A DNA stretch of 64,000 nucleotides from Blautia sp. (GTDB taxonomy: Bacteria; Bacillota; Clostridia; Lachnospirales; Lachnospiraceae), in assembly GCA_021772055.1 (NCBI GenBank), contig JAETNR010000020.1:1-64000 (forward strand). Direction: 5' to 3'. Shown here one piece after another: positions 31,750 to 41,474 of this stretch. Numbering within the stretch: the stretch's first letter is position 1; each line of letters starts with the position of its first letter. A program made the position numbers and the translations under genes. The notes below the pieces were generated by a model that was given only the letters and a program-made list of their open reading frames with translations, had not been told where the DNA came from and did not search any database.

Positions 31750-34700
31750 TCACACCCAAACCGCCTCATGCACCGCAAAGGAATAGATATAGGTCTCCCT
31801 CACCCTCTTCCCCAGCATCCTCTCCAGCGCCCCGGCGTATTCCTCCAGCTGCACCCTGTAAAGCTCCACCAGTTTTCCTTCTTCCCCTTTCCGGATCCTG
31901 TCCGTCTTATAATCCACCAGTATGATCTCCTCCCCTTCCAGAAAGTACGCATCAATGATCCCCTGCACCAGCACACGCTCGTCATCCGGCCATGTCTCAT
32001 TCAGCATGGAAGCCCCCACCGAAATTACAAAAGGCTGCTCCCGATACAGTTTTCCGGCAAGCGCCGCCTTCTGCATCCGCTTCCCAAGAGGGCACTCCAC
32101 AAACCGCAAAACATCCCCTGTATCAATACATGCCGCTTCCCCTGCCTCTATTTTCTGCTGCCGCAAAAGCCCTTCCACCTGTTCCCGAATCTCCTCCGCA
32201 GAAGCCACCCGGCCATAATCCAGGCATTCCATCACCCTGTGATAGGCAGTTCCCCTGGCAGCCCCCGTATACTCTTCCTCTGTCTCAGCCGCAAACCTTG
32301 GAACCAGCGGAGCAATATCCGGTTCGAAAAACAGGCTTTCCTCCCTGTCATACTCTCCCGCATAACTCCTCTTTTTCAGCTCCGAAACGCTGACTTTCAC
32401 AGGGATTATCTTCAGATACTCATAAGGATACCGATAGCTGAACCGCTCTTCTATCAGATTTCTTGTCTCTTCATCATAAACCTTCCCGGCATCCCAGCCC
32501 TTCAGATACTCCATGCGCATCTGACTCTCCGCCTCATGAACCACCTCTTCCCCCGCCAGGTCCAGAGCCGTGATCTTCCGCACCACAAACTCCGCTTCCT
32601 GTCCATCAAGCAGATGTCCCCTGCAGGGAGTAATCCCGTATTCCCGGTAAAGTCCATCCATACAGCGATGTCTTGCCAGCGCGGGAAGCACATAATCCCA
32701 GTAGGTTTTCGCCTTCATGCGGCTTCCCACACTCAGCAGCACCTCCTCCCTGTCCCGGCACCGGGAAAGGGCAGTCACCCGTTCTTCAAGCTTCCCCACA
32801 GTCCCGGTAAGCACCAGTTTCTCCTTTGCCCTGGTCAAAGCCACGTACAGCACACGCAGCTCTTCCCCCAGGCTCTCTTTCTGAAGTTCCCTGCGGATCA
32901 CCTGCTTAAATGCAGTGGGCACCACCATTCTCTGTTCCGGAAAAATGGCATCCGCCCCAAAACCCATTTCCGGATGAATCAAAAGTCTGGCATTCATATC
33001 ACGGAAATTAAACTGCTTTCCCATGCCTGCTGCAAAAACAATGGGAAACTCCAGACCCTTGCTTTTGTGGATCGTCATAATCTGAACAGAGGAAGCCCCG
33101 CTTCCTGACAAATTCACCTCTCCGAAATCCACCTCATATTTCTGTAAGCTCTCAATATAACGAATAAAATTAAACAGCCCCCGATAGCTGGTTTTCTCAT
33201 AATCCATGGCCTTTTCCACCAGCATCTGCAGATTGGCATTCCTCTGCTCCCCGCCGGGAAGTGCCCTGGCATAATCGCCGTAGCCCGTTGCTTTTAAAAC
33301 ATACAGGATCAGCTGGTGAATGGGCGTGTAGGCAGCCATGTCCCGGATCTCATCCAGTAATTCCAAAAATCCTCTTAATTTTGTCTTCAGCGCTTCTTTT
33401 CCCGCATCTGCCCAGAGTTCCATTTGGCCGTCTTCCACATAGGCACAGACACTGTCATAGAGCATTCCGCCCGGGCAGGAACAGCGGATCTCGGCCGCCT
33501 CCTGTGAGGTACAGTTCACAATCGGGGAGCGCAGCACTCCCATAAGAGGAATATCCTGCAGAGGATTGTCCGCAATGCGCAGAAAATTCAAAACCGTTAC
33601 CACCTCTAAAGCAGAAAAATAACCTGTTTTCGATGCCGTATAAGCAGGAATCCCCTGGGAAGCCAGCACTTCCACAAAGGTTTCCGCCCATCCGGAGGCT
33701 GTACGGAGCAAAATCGCAATATCACCGTATTCCACAGGCCTGTATTCCCCCGTCTCCCTGTCAAGGACACGCTCCTTTCCTGCCATCCTGCGGATTTCCT
33801 GAGCAATGGAAAACGCCTCCAGCTCCTGGGGGCTTTGCCCGGAATGTTCTTCCAGAAGCTCCTCCCCGTCTTTTTCAATGAGAAGCACTTCGGTTTTTAC
33901 AAAGTCTTCCTGATATCCCTCCGGAAATACAGCCCCGGGGTACAAAGCGGCCGCATCGTCATAGGAAATTCCTCCCAGATCCTCGCCCATGATCTGGCGG
34001 AAAATATAATTGACGCTTTGCAGCACTTCCCTGCGGCTTCGGAAATTTTTATGCAGGTCGATTCTCTGCTCCCGGCTGTCCGTAAGGGTATAGCTTTTGT
34101 ATTTTTCCATAAAAAGCTCCGGCCTTGCCAGGCGGAATCGGTAAATGCTTTGTTTCACATCCCCCACCATAAAAATATTTTTTCTGTCATTCACCCATCC
34201 GGAAACACAATTGGTAAGAAGCTCCTGTACCAGGTTGCTGTCCTGGTATTCATCCACCAGAACCTCCTCGTACTTCTCCGACAGCTCTCTGGCAGCCTGG
34301 GTCATGGTCACGGTATCTCCGTCCTTTTTCACCAGAATCTTCAGGGCAAAATGCTCCATATCCGTAAAATCCAGCACATTCTTTTCCCGCTTTTTTTCTC
34401 CAAACCGCTCTTGAAAGGCACGAGTCAGCTCCACCAGAGTTTCCATGGATTCCCCGCAGTTCGTAAGAAGCGCAGACAGCGTCTCCTCCCTGCAGGAAAA
34501 ATAACGTTCCGAAAGCTTTTTCCATGCCTCCTTTACTTCCTTTCGAAGATCCTGCACCTGTTTTTTCAGGCTTTCCTCCACATCCTGTGTCTTTTTTCTG
34601 GAAAAGGGTACAAACACAGCCTGATTCAGACACGCAAAAGTGCCATCATAGTCCTCCTGGTCTGCCAGCTGCCTTAATTTTCCAATGAGAAGAAGATCCT

Positions 34701-35448
34701 GATTCAACGCTTCCTCATAGAGATAGGGGCCTCTTTCTGCCAGGCAGATGGACTTTGCCTCCTCCACCAGGTTCTGCATACTATCCAGCTCTTCCCTGCA
34801 TGTCTCCCAGAGCAGCTTCATCCATTTTGCATCTTTTACAGGCTCCTCCCCTCCGTAGCATTTGAGACATTCCGCAAGCCATTCCTCAGGATAGGGATGG
34901 CTCATGGCAGCCTGATAAACTTCCCAGATCAGCTCCTTGATGCCATCGTCCGTTTTGCCGGAAGCATAGCATTCCACAAAATCCACAAACCTTTTGCAGT
35001 CCTCTTCTCCATACTTTTCTTCCAGAAGTTCTTTCAGCACATCCTCACGAAGCAGCTTCAGTTCCCCCTCATCCGCAGTGCGGTAACCGGGATCCAGGCC
35101 GATAAGATGAAAATAATTTCGGATCACATAGGCGCAGAAACCGTCAATGGTGGTGATCTGTGCCGTATGGATCAGCGTCATCTGCTTCTGCAGATGGTCA
35201 TTATCCGGGTTTTCGTACAGAGCCTGCTCCAGTGCTCTGGAAATACGTTCCCGCATCTCCCCTGCTGCAGCCCTTGTAAAGGTCATGATCAGCATCCTGT
35301 CAATATCTATCGGATGGGTACTGTCCATAATCCTGCCTAAAATACGCTGTACCAGAACCGCCGTCTTACCGGAACCTGCTGCAGCGCTTACCAGAATATT
35401 CCGATCCCTCAAAGAAATAACCTTCTGCTGTTCTTCCGTCCATTTCAT
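31750..35448 (-). CDS. addA: ATP-dependent helicase/nuclease subunit A
   Basis: This UvrD-type helicase-nuclease of 1232 residues works with AddB in double-strand-break end processing. Walker A is ILVSAAAGSGKTAVLVQRI, and helicase motifs include LVDEYQDSNLVQ, MVGDVKQSIYRFRLARPELF, VQIMTIHKSKGLEFPIVF and LYVALTRAKEKLVLTG. The C-terminal RecB-type nuclease motif is VQGIIDAYFLEGEEIILVDYKTDRI. The track start lies inside addB. The ATG at 35448 is preferred: it follows the addB TGA by one base and has GGAGG eight bases before it. The gene ends 8 bp from the giant palindrome. Confidence 0.96.
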   Translation of the reverse strand: MKWTEEQQKVISLRDRNILVSAAAGSGKTAVLVQRILGRIMDSTHPIDIDRMLIMTFTRAAAGEMRERISRALEQALYENPDNDHLQKQMTLIHTAQITTIDGFCAYVIRNYFHLIGLDPGYRTADEGELKLLREDVLKELLEEKYGEEDCKRFVDFVECYASGKTDDGIKELIWEVYQAAMSHPYPEEWLAECLKCYGGEEPVKDAKWMKLLWETCREELDSMQNLVEEAKSICLAERGPYLYEEALNQDLLLIGKLRQLADQEDYDGTFACLNQAVFVPFSRKKTQDVEESLKKQVQDLRKEVKEAWKKLSERYFSCREETLSALLTNCGESMETLVELTRAFQERFGEKKREKNVLDFTDMEHFALKILVKKDGDTVTMTQAARELSEKYEEVLVDEYQDSNLVQELLTNCVSGWVNDRKNIFMVGDVKQSIYRFRLARPELFMEKYKSYTLTDSREQRIDLHKNFRSRREVLQSVNYIFRQIMGEDLGGISYDDAAALYPGAVFPEGYQEDFVKTEVLLIEKDGEELLEEHSGQSPQELEAFSIAQEIRRMAGKERVLDRETGEYRPVEYGDIAILLRTASGWAETFVEVLASQGIPAYTASKTGYFSALEVVTVLNFLRIADNPLQDIPLMGVLRSPIVNCTSQEAAEIRCSCPGGMLYDSVCAYVEDGQMELWADAGKEALKTKLRGFLELLDEIRDMAAYTPIHQLILYVLKATGYGDYARALPGGEQRNANLQMLVEKAMDYEKTSYRGLFNFIRYIESLQKYEVDFGEVNLSGSGASSVQIMTIHKSKGLEFPIVFAAGMGKQFNFRDMNARLLIHPEMGFGADAIFPEQRMVVPTAFKQVIRRELQKESLGEELRVLYVALTRAKEKLVLTGTVGKLEERVTALSRCRDREEVLLSVGSRMKAKTYWDYVLPALARHRCMDGLYREYGITPCRGHLLDGQEAEFVVRKITALDLAGEEVVHEAESQMRMEYLKGWDAGKVYDEETRNLIEERFSYRYPYEYLKIIPVKVSVSELKKRSYAGEYDREESLFFEPDIAPLVPRFAAETEEEYTGAARGTAYHRVMECLDYGRVASAEEIREQVEGLLRQQKIEAGEAACIDTGDVLRFVECPLGKRMQKAALAGKLYREQPFVISVGASMLNETWPDDERVLVQGIIDAYFLEGEEIILVDYKTDRIRKGEEGKLVELYRVQLEEYAGALERMLGKRVRETYIYSFAVHEAVWV

Positions 35449-35449
35449 C

Positions 35450-38400
35450 TCACTGCACCTCCTCTGCAAAAGCTTTCCAGAGATCTTCATCGGAAAATTT
35501 CTTTAATCTCCGGAAATCATAGCCCGGCATCTTTTTATCAAAACCGCATACATTCTGATAAGGACAGTAGGTGCAGGCATTTTTCTTGTCCAGTTCATAA
35601 GGCGCGATCTCCGCCTCCCCTTCCATAATGGAACTCCGGATTCCCGCAATCTTTTTCTTTACATAGCGGTTCAGAATATCAAACTGCTCCCTGCTTGCCA
35701 CGGAAGCGTTTTTTCGGAAGCTTCCGTCCTTATTCAAAGTCACCGGAAGAGAAGAAAGGGTTCTGTCCATTTTTTCTGCCACCTCTCTGTCTGCCTGGGC
35801 AAGTCCGTTCATTTTTAATTCCTTCAGAATCTCTCCGGTTACTTTTTCCACATCCGCCTCCATGTTTTCCTGAATCATGGGGTCTTTTACATTGTAATAA
35901 AAGATTCCCGCAGGCTGTACCTCCTTCTTCGGATGTTTCTTCTTCTCCACCTGCACAGCCCCGTCCAGATAGATCATCAGCTGAAGCTGCAGTCCGTGAT
36001 ACAAAGCCAGCAGATCAAAGGAGGTGTTTCCTGTTTTATAGTCGATTACCTTCACAAGAACACGGTTCTCCTCTTCCAGTACATCCACGCGATCGATCCG
36101 TCCTCCTCCGAAGGCCACCTCAAACCCCTCCGGCTGAAATTCCCCCTGTTTCAGCTGTTCCTGCAAAGCCCAGACAGTTCTTTTTAAAATCCTTCTGGTT
36201 CGCCGGATCATGTACTGGTTGCGGGCATTGCTCTGGAGTATGGTGTTTCCATAGTCAAGGGCGATCCGGTCCAGACATATATCTGCAATGCGATCCCGGT
36301 CCTCATCCCCCAGGCTTTTCCATTCCAGACCGTTTTTTTGGACTTCTGCAGCAAAATCCTCCAGGGAACGGTGGATAATATTTCCCATGTCCATGGCGCG
36401 GAATTCGTACTCCGCCCGTTCCGTAAGCTTAAGCCCGTAACGAAGAAAATGGGCAAAGGCACAGGCGGAAAATCGCTCCAGCCTTGTAGCACTGTAAGGG
36501 GAAACTTCCCCGTACAGAACTTTTGCCACGCTTTTGCTGATACAGTCCACAGGCTTTTTAAAGAAGGCGGCATCCACCAGTCTGCGGACCACAGGCCCAT
36601 ATTCCGGACTTCTGAGATACCAGCTATAAAGCTCCTGAAATACAGGGTCTTCCTTTTTTCCCTCTGTCAGTCCTTCCAGAAAATAATCCAGGCTGGTTCC
36701 CGGAGTTTCCAGTTGAGCAAGGGGCTGGTTCTGTTCCTCCGCCTGCTCCACCACAAGGCCCGGGTACAGATTTTGCAGAGAACCGATAAGATACGCCGGA
36801 CCTGCCGCCTCCCCCTTGGCGTTGGAGCGGCTGTAGGAAAGGCACAGGTGTTCCCTGGGCTTTGTGAGATTCAGGTAAAGATAAAAACGCTGAATGTTCA
36901 TCTGCTCTTTCGGGCTTGGGGCAAGCTCTATCTCCTGCTCTTTAAAAAAGTCCCGGTCCATCTCTGTAAGAATGCCCCCTGCATCTGCCTTCTTTGGGAT
37001 ACTGCCTTCATTCACGCCAATGAAAAACAGGGCTTTGATATCCTTTAACCTGGTTCTTTCCATATCTCCGATCAGAATCTGATCCATACTGGGGGGAATC
37101 AGAGCCACCTTGGCTTCTGCAAGTCCCGTTTCCAGAAGCTGCTGAAATTCCAGACGGCTGACGTTTTCCTCCCCAAGGATCTCCACCATTTTATCCAGTA
37201 GATTCATAATGATCCCGTAGATCTGCGCATATTCCTTTTCCATGGCTTTATCCCCTGCCCTTGCAAAAAGCAGCTCCCGCTCCTTCAGTTTTTCCTGAAT
37301 ACGGCTTTTTACAATGAATTCATAAAGGCAGCGGCAGTATTCCCGGATGGTCTTTTTTCCTCCGGAAAAGCCTTCTTTCAAAATCTGCACTTCCCCGACA
37401 AAGCGCTCCCGTATCTCATTGATCTCCTGGATGGCTTCCGGCGCCATTCCCTGATAAATCCTCACCCATTTTTCCGACCACCTGCGGTACCCGCGGATAC
37501 CCAGAGCAATCACATAATTCTCCAGCCTGTCTGTTTCTTCCCTGCGGATATCGGACATGCCGCAGCGGAGATAGCGGAATACACTTTCATACGGAAAGCC
37601 TTTCACCACCATTTCCAGGGCGGCACGAAGATATTCCACAAAAGGATTCATAAGAACCGTATGCTTCTCGTCGAGGAAATAAGGAATTCCCGCCTCCTTC
37701 AAAACCTGCCCGGCAATCCCTGCATATTCCTCCAGATTTCCGGTAATCATCGCAATTTCCCCGTAACGGTATCCCCTCTCCCGCACAAGCCTGGAAATGC
37801 GTCTGGCAGTCTCCTCCATTTCCTTTAAGGGGCTTTTGGCAGAAAAAATGCGGATTTCCTGCTGCTCTTTTTCATAAACTGCTCTGCGGTAACGGAACAG
37901 ATGCTGTTCCATAAACCCCAATGCAGGAGACTTCGAAAAGCGGGAATGTTCTCCTCTTTGGATCAGAATAGGCTCCTCTACGTCCTTTGTCAGTCCTGCA
38001 AGGGTATGAATCATTTTTCTGCTCATATAAAAAAGCTGGTGGGGTTTTCCTATGGCAAAAGGATTTTCCCGTTCATCCAAAGTGACGGTTACGTAAATCT
38101 TCCGACAGATCGCTAGAAGCTCCCGGAGCACTTTATTCTGGATCGGGGTAAAACCTGTAAAACCATCCAGAAGGAGAACGCTGCCCTTCATTTTCTCTGA
38201 CAGGGAAAGAACGTTCAGCAGCACATCCAGAACCTCCTCACCGGTCATGTAATGTCCTTCCAGATAACTTAAGAATGCCTGGTAAAGAGTACCCACATCC
38301 TTCAGCTTCATTTGGAGGAGCTTTTTATCCCGGGCTTTCTCCAGCATCTGATCCAGTGCCTCTTCCCGGACATCATACTGCATAAATTCTGAAATCAGGG

Positions 38401-38770
38401 ATTTTACCTCGTCCAGATAGCCGGGCTTTTTCATCTGGCTCCCCAGATAAGGCAGGTCTTTTTGATGAAGCTGCACCATTTTCTTCAGAACCATGCTCTT
38501 CCCTGTTTCCTCCAAAAGCTTCCGGTTATCTCCCCCTACTTCCTCAAATACGCGGTAAGCCAGACGTTCAAAGCTTAAAATATCAATATTCAAGATTCCT
38601 TTTCCGGGGTGCATTTCCACCAGGGTTTTCTGAGTCTGCATGGTAAACTGTTCCGGAACGATCACATAATAATTCCCATCCGGATGCTTCATGGACTCCT
38701 CTATGATCTTTTGGTAGGAAAAATAGGACTTTCCGGCCCCGGAGCTTCCGATAATAAATTGTAATGACAT
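35450..38770 (-). CDS. addB: ATP-dependent helicase/nuclease subunit B
   Basis: This 1106-residue partner of AddA begins with an intact Walker A (FIIGSSGAGKSYFSYQKI). Its C-terminal nuclease has VKVIDYKTGNTSF and the four-cysteine iron-sulfur cluster typical of AddB: one Cys in ERFSACAFAHFLRYGL and three in NACTYCPYQNVCGF. AddB is responsible for Chi recognition and one nuclease activity. It precedes addA with a one-base gap, the usual Firmicutes order. An extended helicase-like middle has no functional motifs, which is normal for AddB. Confidence 0.96.
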   Translation of the reverse strand: MSLQFIIGSSGAGKSYFSYQKIIEESMKHPDGNYYVIVPEQFTMQTQKTLVEMHPGKGILNIDILSFERLAYRVFEEVGGDNRKLLEETGKSMVLKKMVQLHQKDLPYLGSQMKKPGYLDEVKSLISEFMQYDVREEALDQMLEKARDKKLLQMKLKDVGTLYQAFLSYLEGHYMTGEEVLDVLLNVLSLSEKMKGSVLLLDGFTGFTPIQNKVLRELLAICRKIYVTVTLDERENPFAIGKPHQLFYMSRKMIHTLAGLTKDVEEPILIQRGEHSRFSKSPALGFMEQHLFRYRRAVYEKEQQEIRIFSAKSPLKEMEETARRISRLVRERGYRYGEIAMITGNLEEYAGIAGQVLKEAGIPYFLDEKHTVLMNPFVEYLRAALEMVVKGFPYESVFRYLRCGMSDIRREETDRLENYVIALGIRGYRRWSEKWVRIYQGMAPEAIQEINEIRERFVGEVQILKEGFSGGKKTIREYCRCLYEFIVKSRIQEKLKERELLFARAGDKAMEKEYAQIYGIIMNLLDKMVEILGEENVSRLEFQQLLETGLAEAKVALIPPSMDQILIGDMERTRLKDIKALFFIGVNEGSIPKKADAGGILTEMDRDFFKEQEIELAPSPKEQMNIQRFYLYLNLTKPREHLCLSYSRSNAKGEAAGPAYLIGSLQNLYPGLVVEQAEEQNQPLAQLETPGTSLDYFLEGLTEGKKEDPVFQELYSWYLRSPEYGPVVRRLVDAAFFKKPVDCISKSVAKVLYGEVSPYSATRLERFSACAFAHFLRYGLKLTERAEYEFRAMDMGNIIHRSLEDFAAEVQKNGLEWKSLGDEDRDRIADICLDRIALDYGNTILQSNARNQYMIRRTRRILKRTVWALQEQLKQGEFQPEGFEVAFGGGRIDRVDVLEEENRVLVKVIDYKTGNTSFDLLALYHGLQLQLMIYLDGAVQVEKKKHPKKEVQPAGIFYYNVKDPMIQENMEADVEKVTGEILKELKMNGLAQADREVAEKMDRTLSSLPVTLNKDGSFRKNASVASREQFDILNRYVKKKIAGIRSSIMEGEAEIAPYELDKKNACTYCPYQNVCGFDKKMPGYDFRRLKKFSDEDLWKAFAEEVQ

Positions 38771-38944
38771 AGGTGGTACCTCCTGATGTTTCGCTTGTGC
38801 GCATTACGTATTCCCCAAAATTATGCCCAAAGGCATATGTTCCCATTATACCACAAGGGCATATTCTCTGACAGAAAAAAAATCCAAGAATAAATTTCCT
38901 TTTTCCGTAATAGGATATAGAAAGTAAGACAGGAGGCGCGTGCT

Positions 38945-39385
38945 ATGAGTTCCAAAACGAAAATTGTTGTATTACATATGAAGGAAGTGGTTTATACAGC
39001 CATCTTTCTGTTTCTTGCCCTTGCACTTGGGGTGCTTGTTTTTTTTATGTTCGGTCCCGGGAAAAGCATGACAGCTTCTTCGGAAGCGGCAGGGCAGTAT
39101 ACCCCCGGAGTCTACCGCTCCTCAATTGAACTGAATAACAATACTTTTGATGTGGAAGTGACGGTTGATGCAGAGCGGATCAAATCCATCCAGCTTGTAA
39201 ACTTAAGTGAAAGCACTTCTGCCATGTTTCCCCTGATGGAACCGGCACTGGTGTCTCTTGCCAGCCAGATCTACTCCACCCAGTCACTGGAGGGGATCGA
39301 GTACCCCTCTGACCAGAAATACACTTCCCTGATGCTTCTGGATGCCATTAAAGATGCTGTGGGCAAAGCAGCAGCGGAACAATAA
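38945..39385 (+). CDS. Membrane-anchored FMN_bind-like protein (degenerate)
   Basis: This 146-residue protein has a membrane anchor (AIFLFLALALGVLVFFMFG, about 17-35), then an extracytoplasmic domain. That domain reads like the FMN_bind family: GQYTPGVYRSSIELNNNTFDVEVTVDAERIKSIQLVNLSES and a final YTSLMLLDAIKDAVGKA. The SGAT motif that carries the FMN-linked threonine in typical members is replaced by SDQKYTS, so covalent flavin is doubtful. It is monocistronic, with AGGAGG before the ATG and a terminator after it. Function unknown; a small extracytoplasmic redox or structural protein is possible. Confidence 0.6.
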   Translation: MSSKTKIVVLHMKEVVYTAIFLFLALALGVLVFFMFGPGKSMTASSEAAGQYTPGVYRSSIELNNNTFDVEVTVDAERIKSIQLVNLSESTSAMFPLMEPALVSLASQIYSTQSLEGIEYPSDQKYTSLMLLDAIKDAVGKAAAEQ

Positions 39386-39442
39386 AATTTCCGGGGGAAA
39401 TAGTCGGACCTGAGTCACAGCCTCCCAAAAAACAGGCAGCAT

Positions 39443-39491
39443 AAAAGGGCTGCCGGGAAAGAAATCATGAGAGATTCCCGGCAGCCCTTTT
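39443..39491. terminator. Bidirectional terminator between the FMN_bind-like gene and nadE
   Basis: AAAAGGGCTGCCGGGAA (39443-39459) pairs perfectly with TTCCCGGCAGCCCTTTT (39475-39491). It serves converging transcripts from both sides. Confidence 0.9.
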
Positions 39492-39511
39492 CGGTATATT
39501 AATTCGTTATG

Positions 39512-41443
39512 TTATTGCAGCTCTTCTGCCTGATCAAGCCAGTGTTTTGCGCAGGCATCACTTGGCATACGAAGATCGCCTCTCGGGGAAACGGCAACGC
39601 TTCCAACCTTTGGTCCGTCCGGAAGGCAGGAACGTTTAAACTGCTGCTGGAAAAACCGTTTATAAAATATCTTCAGCCATTTCAAAATCGTTTCCTTATC
39701 ATATTCCCCTTCAAAAGCCTGCAGAGCCAGACGGTAAATCTTTTTAGGCGGGAAAGTCCAGCGGAGCATATAATACAGGAAGAAGTCATGAAGCTCATAG
39801 GGACCTACCAGATCTTCCGTTTTCTGGGCGATCACTCCATCTTTGGGAGGAAGAAGTTCCGGACTTACCGGAGTATCCAGAATATCCAGAAGAACCTCGT
39901 TAAGCTTTTCATCTCCGCAGGTATCCGCAAAATACCGTACCAGATGGCGCACCAGGGTTTTTGGCACGGAACAGTTCACTGCATACATGGACATATGGTC
40001 CCCATTATAAGTAGCCCAGCCAAGAGCCAGCTCCGAAAGATCCCCTGTTCCAATGACAATGCCGCCGGACTGGTTGGCAATGTCCATCAGAATCTGGGTC
40101 CGTTCACGGGCCTGGCTGTTTTCGTAGGTAACGTCGTGTACTTCCGGCTCATGCCCGATATCCCGGAAATGAATATTCACGGCTTCTTTGATATTGACCT
40201 CTTTCAGTTCCGCTCCAAGGCGTTCACTTAGCACACATGCATTGTGGTAGGTTCTGTCTGTGGTGCCAAAGCAGGGCATCGTCACTGCGGTAATCTTCTT
40301 CCTGTCCATGCCAAGCATGTCAAAGGCCCGGACAGTTACCAGCAGAGCCAGCGTAGAATCCAATCCTCCGGAAAGGCCGATCACCGCGTTCTGGCAGTGA
40401 ATATGGGCAAGACGTTTTTTCAGCCCCATCGCCTGGATGTTTAGAATTTCGTCGCAGCGCCTGTCCCGCTCTTCCTTCACTCCCGGCACAAAAGGCCTGG
40501 AAGCAATCTTTCTGGAAAGCACAGTCTCGCAGATGGTAAGATGGAAAAGTTTCTCCTGATAAACAGGCTCCATTTTTCCTTCCTCCTCATCAGAGGAAAA
40601 CCGGAACGTGGTCATTCTTCTTCTTTCATTGACCAGGCGCTGAATGTCCACTTCCCCATAGGTGATCCCATTCACAAACCGTCTGCTTTCTCCCAGGATA
40701 CTGCCATTCTCTGCAATCAGGTTCTGCCCTCCGTAAACCACATCCTGGGTGGATTCTCCCTCCCCTGCAGTGGCATAAATGTAGCCGCAGATCAGCCGTG
40801 CAGACTGGCTGCTCACGAGACTTCTGCGGTAGGAATCCTTTCCTACCACCTCATCGCTTGCGGACAGATTTACCATGAGATTCGCCCCATGATACACATG
40901 TCCCACGCTTGGCGGGTCAGCTGCCCAAAGATCCTCGCAGATTTCCACCCCGATTTTCAGACCAGGCATCTCTATACAGGAGAAAAGCAGATAAGGGGAA
41001 ACAGGCACCTCCCCTTTCAGGAAAACTGTTCCGTTCACATTTTTTCCGGAAGAAAAATAACGTCCCTCATAAAATTCATTATAATTGGGAAGGTAAATTT
41101 TCGGCACAATACCAAGAATCTCCCCGCGGCAGAGAGCCGCTGCCGCATTATACAGCTTCCCTTTATATTCCAGCGGAAGCCCTGCAAAAAGCACTGCATC
41201 CACCTCCGCCGTCTCTTCCGCGATGCGAAGGAGCTGCTCTTTTGCCGTATCCAGAAGCAGTTCCTGCCAGAACAGGTCCCCGCAGGTATATCCCGTAATA
41301 CTAAGCTCCGGCATCACAATGACCTTCGCTCCCTGCGCACCTGCCTCCTTCGCCGATCGGATGATTTCCTCTGCATTATATTCACAATCCGCCACTCTGA
41401 CATTTGGGGTGCAGGCAGCAACCTTGATAAATCCGTCTCTCAT
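39512..41443 (-). CDS. nadE: Glutamine-dependent NAD+ synthetase
   Basis: This 643-residue two-domain enzyme makes NAD+ from deamido-NAD with glutamine and ATP. The N-terminal nitrilase-type glutaminase shows its Glu in VMPELSITGYTCGDLFWQ, Lys near PKIYLPNYNEFYEGRYF and Cys in KIGVEICEDLWAADPPSVGH. The C-terminal synthetase has the P-loop NAVIGLSGGLDSTLALL and IGTGDLSELALGWATYNGDH. The length matches the long, glutamine-using form. It is the last gene of a unit with a methyltransferase and hslO, with 31-bp gaps. Confidence 0.96.
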   Translation of the reverse strand: MRDGFIKVAACTPNVRVADCEYNAEEIIRSAKEAGAQGAKVIVMPELSITGYTCGDLFWQELLLDTAKEQLLRIAEETAEVDAVLFAGLPLEYKGKLYNAAAALCRGEILGIVPKIYLPNYNEFYEGRYFSSGKNVNGTVFLKGEVPVSPYLLFSCIEMPGLKIGVEICEDLWAADPPSVGHVYHGANLMVNLSASDEVVGKDSYRRSLVSSQSARLICGYIYATAGEGESTQDVVYGGQNLIAENGSILGESRRFVNGITYGEVDIQRLVNERRRMTTFRFSSDEEEGKMEPVYQEKLFHLTICETVLSRKIASRPFVPGVKEERDRRCDEILNIQAMGLKKRLAHIHCQNAVIGLSGGLDSTLALLVTVRAFDMLGMDRKKITAVTMPCFGTTDRTYHNACVLSERLGAELKEVNIKEAVNIHFRDIGHEPEVHDVTYENSQARERTQILMDIANQSGGIVIGTGDLSELALGWATYNGDHMSMYAVNCSVPKTLVRHLVRYFADTCGDEKLNEVLLDILDTPVSPELLPPKDGVIAQKTEDLVGPYELHDFFLYYMLRWTFPPKKIYRLALQAFEGEYDKETILKWLKIFYKRFFQQQFKRSCLPDGPKVGSVAVSPRGDLRMPSDACAKHWLDQAEELQ

Positions 41444-41474
41444 GACTCTTTCCTCTCTTTATTTAGCCTTCTTT

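Noticed and set aside
31548-31778. 76-codon minus-strand ORF inside the palindrome
   Set aside because: It is built from the GC-rich inverted repeat and has no ribosome binding site; the hairpin explains the sequence.
31594-33108. 504-codon ORF on the plus strand
   Set aside because: It is antisense to the well-supported addA gene and the palindrome. Its translation is Pro/His/Leu-rich without any domain, typical of a shadow of a GC-rich gene.
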